From: Prosapia bicincta
Taxonomy: Eukaryota > Arthropoda > Insecta > Hemiptera > Cercopidae
DNA: 64,000 nt
Reading direction: 5' to 3'
NCBI GenBank assembly: GCA_036971475.1
Contig: JBAIZL010000003.1
Span: forward strand, 57,404,883-57,468,882
The translations under genes and the position numbers were made by a program. Shown one piece after another: positions 36,601-51,429 of the stretch. Positions within the stretch are counted from its first letter, which is position 1; each line of letters opens with the position of its first letter. The notes below the pieces were generated by a model. That model had not been told where the DNA came from. It worked only from the letters and a program-made list of their open reading frames with translations, and ran no database searches.

Positions 36601-37898
36601 TGATAGTTAAAAAAAATACTGACTTCAAAAAAAGAACTGGAATATATAATTATTACTTTCTGAAAGAGTAAAAGATAAAAGTCATACTTGTTTACCGGAA
36701 AAATTCTGATATTTAATGGTCGTTTCCTGGAACAAAAGACAATTATGTTCCTGATAAGCATATGGTAAATTATTTTTTCGTTATTGGAAGTTGTTTTTTT
36801 TGCTTTTTAGAATGTAAAATTTATAAAAGCCTGTTCGGGGTTTTTTAAACCAGTTCTGGTTTTTTAAATTTTTTATTACGTTTTTAGACTTATTATCTTT
36901 AATTCCTACCAAAATTTTAATCAAATTTTGATTCATGCAATTTATTTATTAAATTTCTGATGTGTATAACCCTTTAATTATATTGCTTAATCGTCGTTCT
37001 AATAACCGGCACGGCACGGCCTCGTGTTGAATTCTCATACGATAAATACATTAGCTCGTCAGACGAAGCCCATACTGAGTAATTTATATATGCCGAATTT
37101 TCCAAAATTCCTAGATATCATTCTTACCTTGCAGATACTCCTTTTTATTTCCGCTTAAAAGCGTGTAATGCGTATAATCATGTAATACAAAATCTCAGGT
37201 AAATATACAAATGAGAAATTACTTGTTAAAATTGTTATTTTGATTATTAGTTAAGCTGTTATGATGAAAATCTGTAGATTATATTTTAATGTTTTCTATA
37301 CTGCTTTTATGTATGGTAGAATACTACGTAAATTAAATTTTGTGATTGTATTTTTTGCCTATTAATTATTTTAAAGTTCCCAATCTTAATTAAAAAATAA
37401 ATATTTGCTTAATGGTTAAAACCGTTATATTGTCTCCAAAACAAATAATATGGACTACATTGTGACCACTTGTAGAATAGTTCGTTTCATTTAGTGGCAA
37501 AATAACTTTGATCGGTTCAACACTTCAAACGTTATCGTGGAACAAACCTTAATAAAAAAGAACACGCAATAAACAGAAAAATACTGTAATACAGAACATT
37601 CTTTTTAAAGTCGGTTAAAAGTGTTTTATTTATGAATAACAGACATAATGATAGAAATGTTTCACACCAATCCTGATATTCATATATCTAAACAGGACAC
37701 CTAAGCATTATCGTAAAGTCGCAAAAAAGCATGGGCTGTTATGTACAAATTTCCCAAAATTAAACTTAAATTGGCTACTTCCATGACCATATATTGAAGA
37801 TATCAAATCATGTTTTTAATAAAATTCAATTTATAGCTATATCTCATAGCTAACATCTTTTCATATTCGTAATTTATTATTATTGAATATAAAAAATA
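33640..37898. other. Mostly AT-rich non-coding stretch
   Basis: About 4.2 kb with no supported gene. A GC-richer patch at 36100-36290 and another at 34830-34920 may be old element remnants, but no frame or motif could be assigned. Confidence 0.4.
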
Positions 37899-37902
37899 GA
37901 TA

Positions 37903-39606
37903 GGGTAGGTCCGGGATAGATGGCCATACGGGAGAGATGGCCAACGCCTGTAGTTTTTACACTATACTTTGTAGAGCGCTGCTGGTCAGTTAACACGTGA
38001 TTAGTAATGTGATTGAATGTTGCTGCTACGGATAACTCTTTATTTGAATTAAAAGTCATTAAAATCCGTGATTTTAGTTTCCAATATACCAACAAATTAT
38101 ATAGTATGTCGTAACATTTCGATTAAAACATGACTTAGGTTGCGAATAGGGAGGGCACATTTAGTTTTAGAGTAGTTTAGATCTAACTCCACACCGGTAC
38201 GTAGGTTTTGTTTACGTTTGCGTCCACCATGATTGATGACGCGCTATGGCCGTCTCTCCCGGCCGATCGGGAGAGACGGCCATACCATCATGGGGATAGA
38301 TGGCCATCCCATAAACGTGCTATATATATTAAATTTTGACAGTATGGTTATGTTTTTAGATGCCAAATAAGTACATTCTAAAGGACGTTCTTCTAGAGCA
38401 TCATGGAAAGAAGAAGATCTTAAAAATGATTTCAATAAAGTAAATAATAATGGTTATTCTGTGAGAAGAGCTTCTATGGAGTTTAACATTCCAAGGAAAA
38501 CTCTTGAGAGAAAATTAAAAACTGGCTGTGACTCCAAAATTCCAATGGGTCCTAGTTCATGTTTGGGTACAGCTAATGAGTTGCGACTTGATAACCACAA
38601 AAAAAAATGCAAAGCTCATGGATTTTCTTTAACGAGAAACTGTGTTCGAAGCCTAGCTTATGATTTTGCTGTGAACCTTGGTCTGAAACATAAATTTAAT
38701 AACGAAAAAGGTAAAGCAGGTTACGATTGGTTACAACTGTTCTTCTCTCGACATCCAGATTTAAGTGTGAGAAAATCTGAAGGGGTATCTTTGGCTAGAG
38801 TACAGGGAATGAATCGTAATGAAGTGAAGAAATAGGTCTGGACCAAGAAGGTTGAAGTTATGTCAGACAGTTCAGACGAATCAGATGTAGTTCAGTACAA
38901 AGAAGACTCAAGTGACGGACTTATTGAAGAAGAAGAAGAAGAGTGCTTTGGATGCTGGGAAGACTATTCAGAAACAAATAAAATCTGTGATTGGATTCAG
39001 TGTGTTAGGTGCAAGCGTTGGTTACACGAATCCTGCATATCATATGTTGATGTGTGTCATCGATGTGGAAACGCAATTTTGAAAAACATGAATCTAAGAC
39101 TAAAGTAACCAAGTGAATAATGTAAGATATCTCATTATTTTCTATATAAAACCAGTAGGTCTATGTCCTAACACGTTAATAAAAAAATTATGTACTGAAG
39201 AAGAATTTTTACAAATTAGGTTTTGTTTAATTTATACTTTAACTATAATTGTTATCTTTATAATAGGCTATCATTTTACATTAATTTATTCCATTAAACA
39301 TGTTTAAAGTGTTAAAGGTTTGTTATTATAGTTTTCTCCTTTATTTTAAGTGTTTTTACCGATGGCCATCTATCCCTTACATGTATGGCCATCTAACCCT
39401 AATCCTCGGGTGAGATGGCCAAGTGCTACAAATTTTTAAAATATTTTTAGCTGGTATGACATTTGGTATATCTTTGTAAAAGACATGGACTTTTGATTTT
39501 TATGGACTGAAGAGGCAATTCATAGAAGATTTCAGGATGTTCTTATATATTTAGGATGGGAAAATGGGTTTTGAAAAAATCATGGCCATCTATCCCTGAC
39601 TTACCC
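37903..39606 (+). mobile_element. pogo/Tigger-type DNA transposon, internally deleted
   Basis: Terminal inverted repeats GGGTAGGTCCGGGATAGATGG (left) and, reverse-complemented, GGGTAAGTCAGGGATAGATGG (right) are flanked by TA on both sides (37901-37902 and 39607-39608), as expected for the Tc1/mariner-pogo superfamily. The motif GGGAKAGATGGCCA or its inverse recurs at both ends, including a palindromic cluster at 38253-38310 and copies at 39361-39420. These are plausible transposase-binding sites. The inside carries a transposase remnant lacking its catalytic core. Confidence 0.88.
38360..39108 (+). pseudogene. pogo-type transposase remnant: N-terminal HTH and C-terminal zinc finger, DDE domain missing
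   Basis: The start is probably the ATG at 38360 (MPNKYI). A one-base loss a few codons later shifts to the frame reading SSRASWKEEDL, which then stays open: a pipsqueak-type HTH (YSVRRASMEFNIPRKTLERK) and a CENP-B-like HTH (GKAGYDWLQLFFSRHPDLSV) to NRNEVKK. A TAG follows at 38833-38835, and the same frame continues VWTKKVEVMSDSSDESD into an acidic stretch. It ends in a PHD-like finger, CFGCW ... DWIQCVRCKRWLHESC ... CHRCG, to the stop at 39108. Pogo transposases of this kind normally have an rve/DDE endonuclease of roughly 250-300 residues between NRNEVxxYF and the C-terminal finger. Here it is absent without loss of frame. Non-functional for transposition; DNA-binding parts are remarkably well preserved. 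Confidence 0.85.
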
Positions 39607-39879
39607 TATGCATTAAATATAAGTATATACATGGTCATTACAAAACATTATTCTATTTATTATTTGTTTATCATATTTTTCATAAATTAGGAAATAACCC
39701 TACTAATAGAAGTAGTAAAGAATATGCTTCGAAGTAACAATGTTTAAAACAACTTAGCAAATATTATAATCATTGAAAAGATATTTTAATATGCAAATAA
39801 TAATATGCTAAAATTATTGTCATTGCCTCCTAAATAAACACATTGTAGAGACAATAGAGGTATAAATCTTTTACATTAA

Positions 39880-40350
39880 TATTTTCCTCTGATTGCAAAA
39901 GCTAAACATTTTAATTTTCTCTTTATATACGAGTATGCCTATAAATAATAACAAAGCTCCATTTGTAGGTTACAAAGGCCAAAGATTTTGCTTTAGCCTT
40001 ACTATATTACTAAGAAAGTGGCATCTACCTATGCCAGACAATGTAACACAAACACAACATGTGTAAAGCAACATATGAAGTTATTTAATTAAAAACGCAC
40101 ACAACCTTGAATACATTGGCCTAATTAGGTTTTGTGAAGACTGACAACAAAGGTTGCACGCCTAGACGCCACTGGGCTAAAGCAAAACTTAATTAGACGT
40201 CAGTTTGGTGTAAAGAATTAAGCTTTGTCCAAAGGTTACCATAAAGCTAAAGCTAATTAGACGTAAGTTGGTTGTATATGAAAAGAATTGATACTGTATG
40301 GTAAAATCATTACGGCTATAATTTGTATATAAATCAGAAATGTATAAATT
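39880..40350 (-). repeat. Dispersed repeat B, copy 1 (inverted relative to 59115-59560)
   Basis: Blocks CAAAGGCCAAAGATTTTGCT, AAGAAAGTGGCATCTAC, CCAGACAATGTAACACAAAC, AAAGGTTGCACGCCTAGACG and GCTAAAGCAAAACTTAATTA occur as reverse complements in the same order at 59.1-59.56 kb. Length is about 470 bp with no coding frame. It is a non-autonomous repeat of unknown class. Confidence 0.8.
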
Positions 40351-40589
40351 ATCTGTTAGAACGTTGCCGAGGATATTTAAACTAATTTCATACATATGCT
40401 TTGCCTATAGACTACAATATAATTCACAATATTATATTTTTTTATAATACCAACAATAATAATTATACGCCTTTTTTTACTTCCATTACCACTGAACAGA
40501 TACACAATAAAAAACATATTTCCATTAGTCCTGATAAAATCACATGAGCAAAAATTAATCAGTAGAGCAACCGTTAGTCTGGGTATAGA

Positions 40590-41100
40590 AATGCTTCGTT
40601 AGCAAGTTACGGTTAGTGAAAGATTTCGCCCGGATTTTGGCTCACTATGTAAAATTGAATAAAACCAATTTTTGAGAAAAACCGAGTCAAATACAAGAAA
40701 TGGAGGGAAAACACATGTTTTCATCTTTGGGCAAGATGAAACATCAAATCGCTTTCTATGTTATTTGTTTACCCAGTTTTGTTTAAAATAAAATTTTCTT
40801 CAAGTTTTATTAAAAATTTTGATGTTACTTGGAGATATAACGAAGACACTGTTGCTTAAAGATAAAAAATTTTTTTTTTTTACTCCATTTTTTACATTTG
40901 ACACGGGATTCTTACAAATTACTCAACTTACAGTTCTTGGACTTGTTTTATTCACTTTATTTGTTCAAAAACCATAAAAAAACAATTGAATTCGCATCTT
41001 AATCTATCTAACCAGAATTTCAGGAGGACTTCGTTTTATATGGTGAGGAGAAATCCGGCGAGCTGTAACTCACTAACGAAACATTTCCGGACCAATGTTA
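40590..41100. mobile_element. MITE-like element with about 40-bp imperfect inverted ends
   Basis: The left end, CTTCGTTAGCAAGTTACGG ... TTTCGCCCGGATTTT (40592-40640), is matched by the reverse complement of the right end, TTTCGTTAGTGAGTTACAGC ... TCGCCGGATTTC (about 41048-41085). The interior is AT-rich and non-coding. Target duplications were not resolved. Confidence 0.6.
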
Positions 41101-41159
41101 ATATAAAATAGAATAAGCTCCGAAAGTTTCTGCGTATCTTCTTGAATCACCCTCTCCCC

Positions 41160-41203
41160 CCTCTCTCTCTCTCTATCTATCTCTATCTATATATCTTTCT
41201 CTC

Positions 41204-41234
<31 letters not shown>

Positions 41235-41235
41235 G
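41160..41235. repeat. (CT)n / (TA)n compound microsatellite
   Basis: CT-rich tracts with CTATCTAT interruptions pass into (TA)n. Confidence 0.9.
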
Positions 41236-41692
41236 TGTTTGACTGGAATAATACTATAAAATACTACTATAAAAATTACTATAATAAATTTCTCAAAATT
41301 TATCAACCACTCATTTGTTAGGTGTCAATTTTTGAAAGCCAATTCACATCATTTTATTATTAGAGTCTGTTATAATTAAATCAAGTGGTCACAAGTCCAT
41401 TTTTATCATAACTCTCTCTGATTTTTACGGAGTACTACTGTTTATCTTGATAAATCAAAATAAATGTTACCAAAATATTTATTTAATGATTGTAATTTAA
41501 TCAATGTTGCTCACAGAGGCTGTATATTCCTTAGAACTGACTTAAACTACCTTTCATTTAAATGTTAGAATACAAGTTTTTAATAACATAAACATAAATT
41601 TTAGTTACAATAATTGTATATAAATGAATTTCTAAAAACTGTTAGCTAGTGATAGAAACGACTGCTGCAGTTAGCGTATCTCAATTAACATT

Positions 41693-42322
41693 AAAATAGA
41701 ATTAAAAATTGGCTTTTAAAATGAAATAACTTAAAACAAATCAATAGAAATTATCAATAACTGTAAGTTTAACTGTTACGTTTTTATACAATTTGTAATT
41801 CTGAGATCTCGTGTATCGGGGATTAATTGCTGACGTTACATTTTTCAAATGTCTAATATTATTGTAACCTAAGACTGTAAGATAAGCAGGAAGTTAAGCA
41901 TGTGAATATTAAATACAAACTTTACGAGTCACCCAACAATACATTCGATAAAACCAAAGTGTGTTTGTTCATACCCTTGCTTAGACTAGTGACCAGAATA
42001 ATTAGTCAAACCCACATCTGTTACTTAACACTAGTGTTGGCAGCCTCCTTTGCAAAACATACCTAATTTATACTGGAAATGTATTTTGTGTTTGTTTTAT
42101 CTTATTTAACATAATTATTATCAAACATTTGATACGCTGAATGTACAGATATTTTAGGTTCTATCCTTAAAACTTAAAATACTAAAATTTATCGTTGGCT
42201 TAGGAGCCATGGTAGTTATTTAATGATACTACTATTAGTTCCCCTCTAATGAAGAAGAGTAGTCGATGGATATATGAACTAGCCAAGAAGTTAATAATTG
42301 CTTTAAAATATCTTTTCAAGCA
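41693..42322 (+). repeat. Dispersed repeat C, uninterrupted copy
   Basis: Shares with 55070-57095 (inverted there): AACAAATCAATA, TTATCAATAACTGTAAGTTT, GTTTGTATTTAATATTCA-like words, ACTTCCTGCTTATCTTA, CAGAATAATTAGTCA, CATCTGT, ACTGGAAATGTATTTTGTGT, TAGGTTCTATCCTTAA and TAATGAAGAAGAGTAGTCGA. About 630 bp and non-coding. This copy shows the empty site for the mariner insertion in the other copy, at about 41938. Confidence 0.8.
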
Positions 42323-43205
42323 TTATATTTCTTGGTCATTAAAAAGGAAAAATCGATTAAGTTAGAGAAAATATCAGTACTCAACTTATCATCGTATTTA
42401 TTTAAAATAAATAATAATTTGCCTTCAGAGGTTACGTTCATCTTTATAACTTCGAAAAGAAACAGTTACTGTTTTCTGAAAAATGTTAAAAGTATTTTTT
42501 TGTTTAAAAACGAGTACTTGAATCTGTTATAGTTATTGTGTTTGTAGGACTCCCCGAACAATGATTTACATTTGTTTACCTTTTTGACATCTGACATTTA
42601 TATCGGGAGTATGATTTAGGTTTTGAAAATAGAATGACTCTGAAACGTGTCAACAGGGGAAAATATTGTGCCATTTAGTGAATGCAGAAAACTGTCCTAA
42701 AATAAATATATTATTTATTTTTGATATTATTTTGAAAAAAAAACGTTTTAGTTAATAGAACATATTTTTAAATTATGACATTTATACCAAAACAAACTTC
42801 TAGACTGCACTACTAATTCATGAATAAAGCTAATTGCTCATGGTTAAAATTGCATTAACACTTTTACAGATATCGTGAATACAGAAATATGTGAAGTATC
42901 ATGGAGTTATTGAAACCGGGGATACTAAGAAAAACTACATTCCAAATAGCGCTATTTAAATCGCCGTAAGTGACCAAAAATATAACTTTTTATGTTTCCT
43001 ACGAAATTTCATAATATTTAGTTTTAATGAGCCGTGATATTATTATTACTAATGCTTTTGGTTTTCACTTAAATAGTTAATGTTATAATTATTGAGGTAC
43101 CTTTTTTATTGTTCTCAGTAGTTTAAGCGAACCTTAACATTTGGTTATTAATAACACTTTCAGTAACATGATTCGTATCTATACCTTTTTGATCATATTT
43201 ATTGT
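42323..43205. other. AT-rich non-coding stretch
   Basis: No supported gene; the frame at 42332-42532 is a chance AT-rich ORF. Confidence 0.45.
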
Positions 43206-43211
43206 TAAAAA

Positions 43212-43318
43212 GCGTTCTTTTCACATTTAGTGTAGAGCTAGAAGCGTTCATTTCACATTTATTGTAGAGCTAGAAGCGTTCATTTCACATTTATTGTAGA
43301 ACTAGAAGCGCTCATTAC
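43212..43318. repeat. 32-bp tandem repeat, about 3.3 copies
   Basis: Unit AGAAGCGTTCATTTCACATT-TATTGTAGAGCT, nearly identical between copies. Confidence 0.93.
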
Positions 43319-44001
43319 AGATTGAAATTGGAGAAGCTTACAATTTACCACAGAGTTACATTTTTAATATTTCTAATGGATCTTATGTTAAATGGATGGA
43401 GAATTACCACGGACAATAAAATCACAGTATGTGTGCTCGTGTGTGCTGCATTAACTGATGAATATTCCATTCAGTCAACTTCTCTTTAAACTTTCCATTC
43501 ACATTATACTAGGTCTGCTACAGAGGGAGTGGCAAATCGTTCCTAATGTTGTAACCCTAAGTATAAGCGATTAACAATGGTGAACGTTTTGCTTAGGGGT
43601 TAAAAACGGGTATTCGTTATGCCTTTAATTATCTACGGTTAGTTGGTATTTTTTGCGATATTCAGATAATTACATCAGGTTTTATGATATTGTATTGTCG
43701 TTATTGTAAACATTCTGACACAGAAATATGGTTCCTTCCTAGACGAACCATAAAGACATAAACAATATTTTAACATAGACAACGTCAGTGCCTTATTTAC
43801 AATACTAATAACGTTTTTTGGTGTCAATATAGGTATGAATTAACAAATTTTATGTAAGAATAAATTGAAGAATGTCAAATTTTAAAGATTATTAACTTAT
43901 TCAAGTTTGAAACTTTAAATGTTATTGAAATTATATATTTTTGTGGACAACTTTTCGTTTAACTTGATATTTGTGTGCTTAATTCATTATATATACATTA
44001 A

Positions 44002-46617
<2,616 letters not shown>

Positions 46618-46627
46618 CATCGTTGTC

Positions 46628-46646
46628 CCTTTGTGTGTGTGTGTGT

Positions 46647-46681
<35 letters not shown>

Positions 46682-46725
46682 TGTTTGTGTGTCTTTGTAT
46701 GTGTGTGTGTGGTGTGTGTGTGCGT

Positions 46726-46780
<55 letters not shown>
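46628..46780. repeat. (TG)n(GA)n(TG)n microsatellite immediately 5' of the solo LTR
   Basis: TG units, a (GA)n block at about 46648-46677, then variant and pure TG units up to the LTR start. Confidence 0.95.
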
Positions 46781-46783
<3 letters not shown>

Positions 46784-48884
46784 TGATACGGTCAAAATGA
46801 CTGCCCAAGTTAAGAAATTGATAATTTCCTAATTTTGAATAACAAATTCAAAACTTAACTAATAAAGATTTCATTTTGTTTTGAAATAAACATAGTAAAG
46901 AATGAAGAAGCTAATAAATTCTGGTATAGCTATTAATAAAACAAACAAAAAATTAAAATAAAAGATAATCGTAATAACTAACTAAATTTGACAAACAGAA
47001 GTGCAGTGAAAATTCCTAAGTGCAGAAAAACAGCAAAAGAATGCTAATTTGAAAACTAAGCCACATACAACAATCACTAACATTTCAAAATGACCAGCAA
47101 AATCCTAAAGCAACAATAGTAAAAACCAAATCCAAAAACATCAACAGTAAAAAGATTACGGCAATTTTAAAGAAATAGACATTTTTCAGTGTTTCAAAAA
47201 ACGATAACAGAATTTTGCAGGTTTAATCGAATACGTTGTCCAACCCGCCAATACAAGAAAAATGCACGGAGATAGTGAGGAACCGAGCGCGGTGGGGGGG
47301 GGGGTAACGTTAAATAGCCGCAATAAAAACAGGGACACAACGGCTTGTAAGGCAGTCTGTACAAAATTTTTAATACCAGGAATCGTAGGCCGTAATGTTG
47401 GTTCGCGCCTAGAAAAACTCCAAGGGCCAGATGGATCCGTACTACAACGTTTCTGTCGTCTTATTCAATTCACGAACGCGGGCTTCAGACTCAGCCTCCG
47501 GTACGTTAAGATCGACAGATAATGTAGAAGGACTCACACCGACTCACCAGGGTTGGCTGGTTCCAGTGCCCCAGGGATCCGGGCTCAAGACGAAAGGAAC
47601 CGAGGATTGGACAGTGAAACTCTTGGCAAGTTATTTTATCTTTTAAATAAATACGAGTATAACGTCAAATTTAGTAGTTAAAATTATTAAATTCAAAATT
47701 TTTAATAAAATAAAAATAAACAATGGCTTCACTCTAATTAAAAGTTTTAAATAAATGTTAAATAAAATATAAATAATTTTTATATTAAAAATGCTTAAGG
47801 AATAAGATATATGAACAAGTCATTGTAGCTATGAGGGACAGATTCTTGCATGTCTATTGCTCAATAAATATGTTAACCGCTATACAATGGCTTGGACATG
47901 AAAAGAATAATGAAAGAATTTTAAATCTAAATTCATAGAGTGGTTCCGGCCATAAATGAGTCATCTTTAAGAAAGGCAAAATTTATAGAATTTATACAAA
48001 TTTTAAAATTATTGAAATAAGTATTATAATTTACCAATTCACTTGTAAAGTTAAAGGATGTGAAAATTTTTGTTACATTAAACTAGGAAAGAAATTTTGT
48101 TTAAAAAAGTGAATATAATTATTTGATTTCAGTATAAAATTTTGTAAATGTGTGTATCAAGTATGAGAGCAGTTTAAGTACTTATTTGTGAATATAAAAA
48201 AATATATATAAAGTAACAGTAACAACAGATATGTTGTATTTCAGTTGATGATAATTAAATGTTGATTTTTTAAAGCTTGAAACAGCATTTAAATTTATTA
48301 TAAAGATTTTTAGTATTTAAATATATCTTGTGTTGAACAATAAATAAAACTTTTAGATTTTTCTAACTAATAAATAATGATTATTAAATCAGATCACAAA
48401 ATTAATTAAAATTCAGTAATTAATAAATCAGATAAAATTCAGAGCCTAATGTTTCTTCATGAGAGTTCTCTCCTGAGGACAAATTTAATTAAATGTACTG
48501 AGCTATTCTGAAAATTAATATTCTGAAATTAGACTTGGTCTACTAGCAGATCATGTTTAAAAAACACAGGAGCTTTTAAATAGGTAAATTAAGCATTATC
48601 ATATTTTGCACGGCCCCTTGCTGTGTCTGCAGATCTTGGAACATGGTAAGAGTATCTGGAATTTTTGAGTGTTCATGCTAATCTTGTTTCTTTCCAGCTG
48701 GCTACTTTACTGACAAGTATGACTGTAATAGACCCGACAAAACACTGTTAACCATTTTATGGGTAAGGTAGGAGTCAGCGGGTCGTGACTTGTGCTTAGG
48801 CGCGGCACCGACGTTTGAACACCGGGAATTAAGGCGTAGGGTTTTTTGAGACAAACACAAAAGCGCAAGGAAGGGGACGTTGCA
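46781..48884 (+). mobile_element. Long-LTR retrotransposon, solo LTR copy 2 (about 2.1 kb)
   Basis: Starts TGTTGATACGGTC and ends GGGACGTTGCA (48874-48884). Homologous along its length to the LTRs at 32.07 and 60.23 kb, with the same landmarks: GAATGAAGAAG, the GC-richer block at 47225-47630 (ACGTTGTCCAACCCGCC; GGAGATAG), CTTGGCAAGTTATTTTATC at 47620, TTGTTTCTTTCCAGCTGGCT at 48683, AGTCAGCGGG at 48774. No internal retroelement sequence follows, so it is a solo LTR. Both flanks are (GT)n, so the target duplication cannot be delimited. Frames at 47262-47646 are not conserved between copies. Confidence 0.85.
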
Positions 48885-48977
<93 letters not shown>

Positions 48978-48988
48978 TGTGTGTATAT
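48885..48988. repeat. (GT)n microsatellite immediately 3' of the solo LTR
   Basis: About 50 GT units, broken by one TATATG. Confidence 0.95.
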
Positions 48989-51429
48989 GTATATAACTTG
49001 TGTAGAGCGCGGTGCGTTATTAAAAATATGAAATGAATCTAATTGTCTGATATTTATTCTATTGACCTCCCGATTTTTGTGTACTCTACAATTTGAAAAG
49101 CTACAACCTATTGCATATGTAAAATAATTATACGGCTAATCGTTGCTGAAGTGTATTAAAATAAATATTAAATAAGCTTTTAAGAATATTTCAATTGCAA
49201 GGCAATCATCTTAAAATCTCTTACTAAGTACTTGTTGCAAGTCATTAACTAGTTTCAGAGCTAGCTATAAAACTTTGTGTTATAAAATTCTGATTGCAGT
49301 TACCAAATGTAATTCAAGTCTGCAATTGTTTCCAGTTTGTAAAATGCTTACAGAGAGCTGATTTTATGTTAATTAATAGAACTATCATAACCCAATTAAA
49401 ACAATTTCTTACAAGTAGACAACTTCAAATTCAAAAATTCAGATTTTTTCAGAAGATAATCTGCAGTTTGAATACCAACATAAAAGAAAATTCCATCCTC
49501 ATTCTGTTATTTGAAGTAAAAACTCCTTAAGCAATAAATGACAAAAACTATATGTTTCAGAACATAAATTCGTTACATAATGTTTCTATTGGTAGACGCT
49601 AACACATTGCCCTCATATTTTTTCGAAGTACGACTATAAAAACAAATCTGTCACCTAAAATAAGGAATAAAAAGTTATATTTTACAACTTTGCCTGATCT
49701 CTAGTAATTCAATTATAACGGTTGTTTCAAAGATCTATGTTTCATGTCTTTTCATATACTTTATTTGCAGATATTAAGCTAAAATAATAAATTACTTATT
49801 TTAAGTTACATCCAAGGAACATGACACTGCACTTTTATAAAACAAACTGATCCTAAATGTAGTTAATTGTGTTCATGGCCAAGTGTTATAATATGTTTTA
49901 TATAAGCCTATAGGATATTTTAAAGATAGATTATAATATGCCTATTAGATTCATTTTAATTATATATAGTCAAGTATGAGAGAGCTCATATTCTATGAAT
50001 ATTTTTAAAGTTTACAGTATCTTTATGCACTCATAAACTGTTCATGGACATTGTGTTTTTGCTTTGTTGAAAGATGTGCCCTGGATCGTAATAAAAAAAT
50101 ATTACATTTTATTTAACTTTCTTTGCAAATATCAACGATATTTCATTCCAATTAAATTGCAGAACCTTCTGAGTTCCCATAAATATATTTAATACCGATA
50201 CGTTAATATAGAGCTCAGATATTTTTTTGTCTTAAAAATTATAGGTAGTTTGAAATTAATGATAAGACATATGATTATTACTTGACTGAACAAAGTGGAT
50301 AGTAAAATTAAAATTAGTTTAAATTTATTGTATCATCTCTTGTATGCCCCATTGAAACTTTCTAAAGCTAATTTTCTAATTCAAGGTTTCATTTTTCAAT
50401 AATTTGGTAAGTTTAAAACGTTCTGTAGCCTAAACGTATCGTTCAACCTTTGTGTGCCTTTTTTACTCATTTGTATGGTTTTATGAATGTTTATTTTTGT
50501 AAAAATAATAAAAGAAGCAAATTACAATAAATTTGGTCGACTTTAACAAACGTTGAAAAACGTTAAGAAGTACATAAATCAATTCTATGGATAACTGTAA
50601 ACATTCTTCTTCAATTTCAGAGTTCATTTCTTTTAAAATAGTGAGTATGAAACAGACACAGTAGTTTCACAGTGTGCTATAAACCAAAAATGTATATCTT
50701 GAAAATTTTGTATTTTCAATTTGTAACAAATAGTATAACAATATCCATTTTATGGATATTTAAAAAATTGAAAATTATGATTTATTAATAATGAAATATA
50801 GCCAAGTGTAACCATTTTTATTAGAGTATAAAATTTTGACTTCCTAACAAGATATACGTCTAGGTTGAAACTAAAATGGTCTTTGTATGTTTTTAAGTAG
50901 ATAAATTTTGTAAAACAATACATAAAACATTTCATATATATATACCAACATATTTCTTGATTACTTAACATTCTGCAAAATATTTTCATTCTTTCATTTT
51001 AAAAAGAATTAAAGGAAATTTTATAATTATTATAAATTATTGCTAGTAAAATATTATCGTTCGTAGATTGACGAAGGAAAATAATAGACTGTAGATTAGA
51101 AGATAAGATCTGTAGGTATATAATAGAGTGAAATAAATTCTTGTTGTACAAACAAAAGTTTTTTGTCCATTTTTTATGGATCAATAGACATTTAAAAACC
51201 AAAATCCAATCATTATTTACAGTCGATTAGTTGTAATAAAACAAAAAATTATTTTTTGTATTCGTGTCTAGTAATAATAATAATACTATTTTTGAAAAGC
51301 CAATAATATCCGGATCTCCAGACACAAGTATTTGGAATACATTTTAATTTTTTCAGACATACGTTGCCTCAAATTGCAGAAAACATGCAAAGAAGCGATG
51401 ATGTGTTTTTCACCGATTATTACTAAACT
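48989..51429. other. AT-rich non-coding stretch
   Basis: About 2.4 kb with no supported gene; minus-strand frames at 50750-51202 are AT-rich chance ORFs. Confidence 0.45.
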
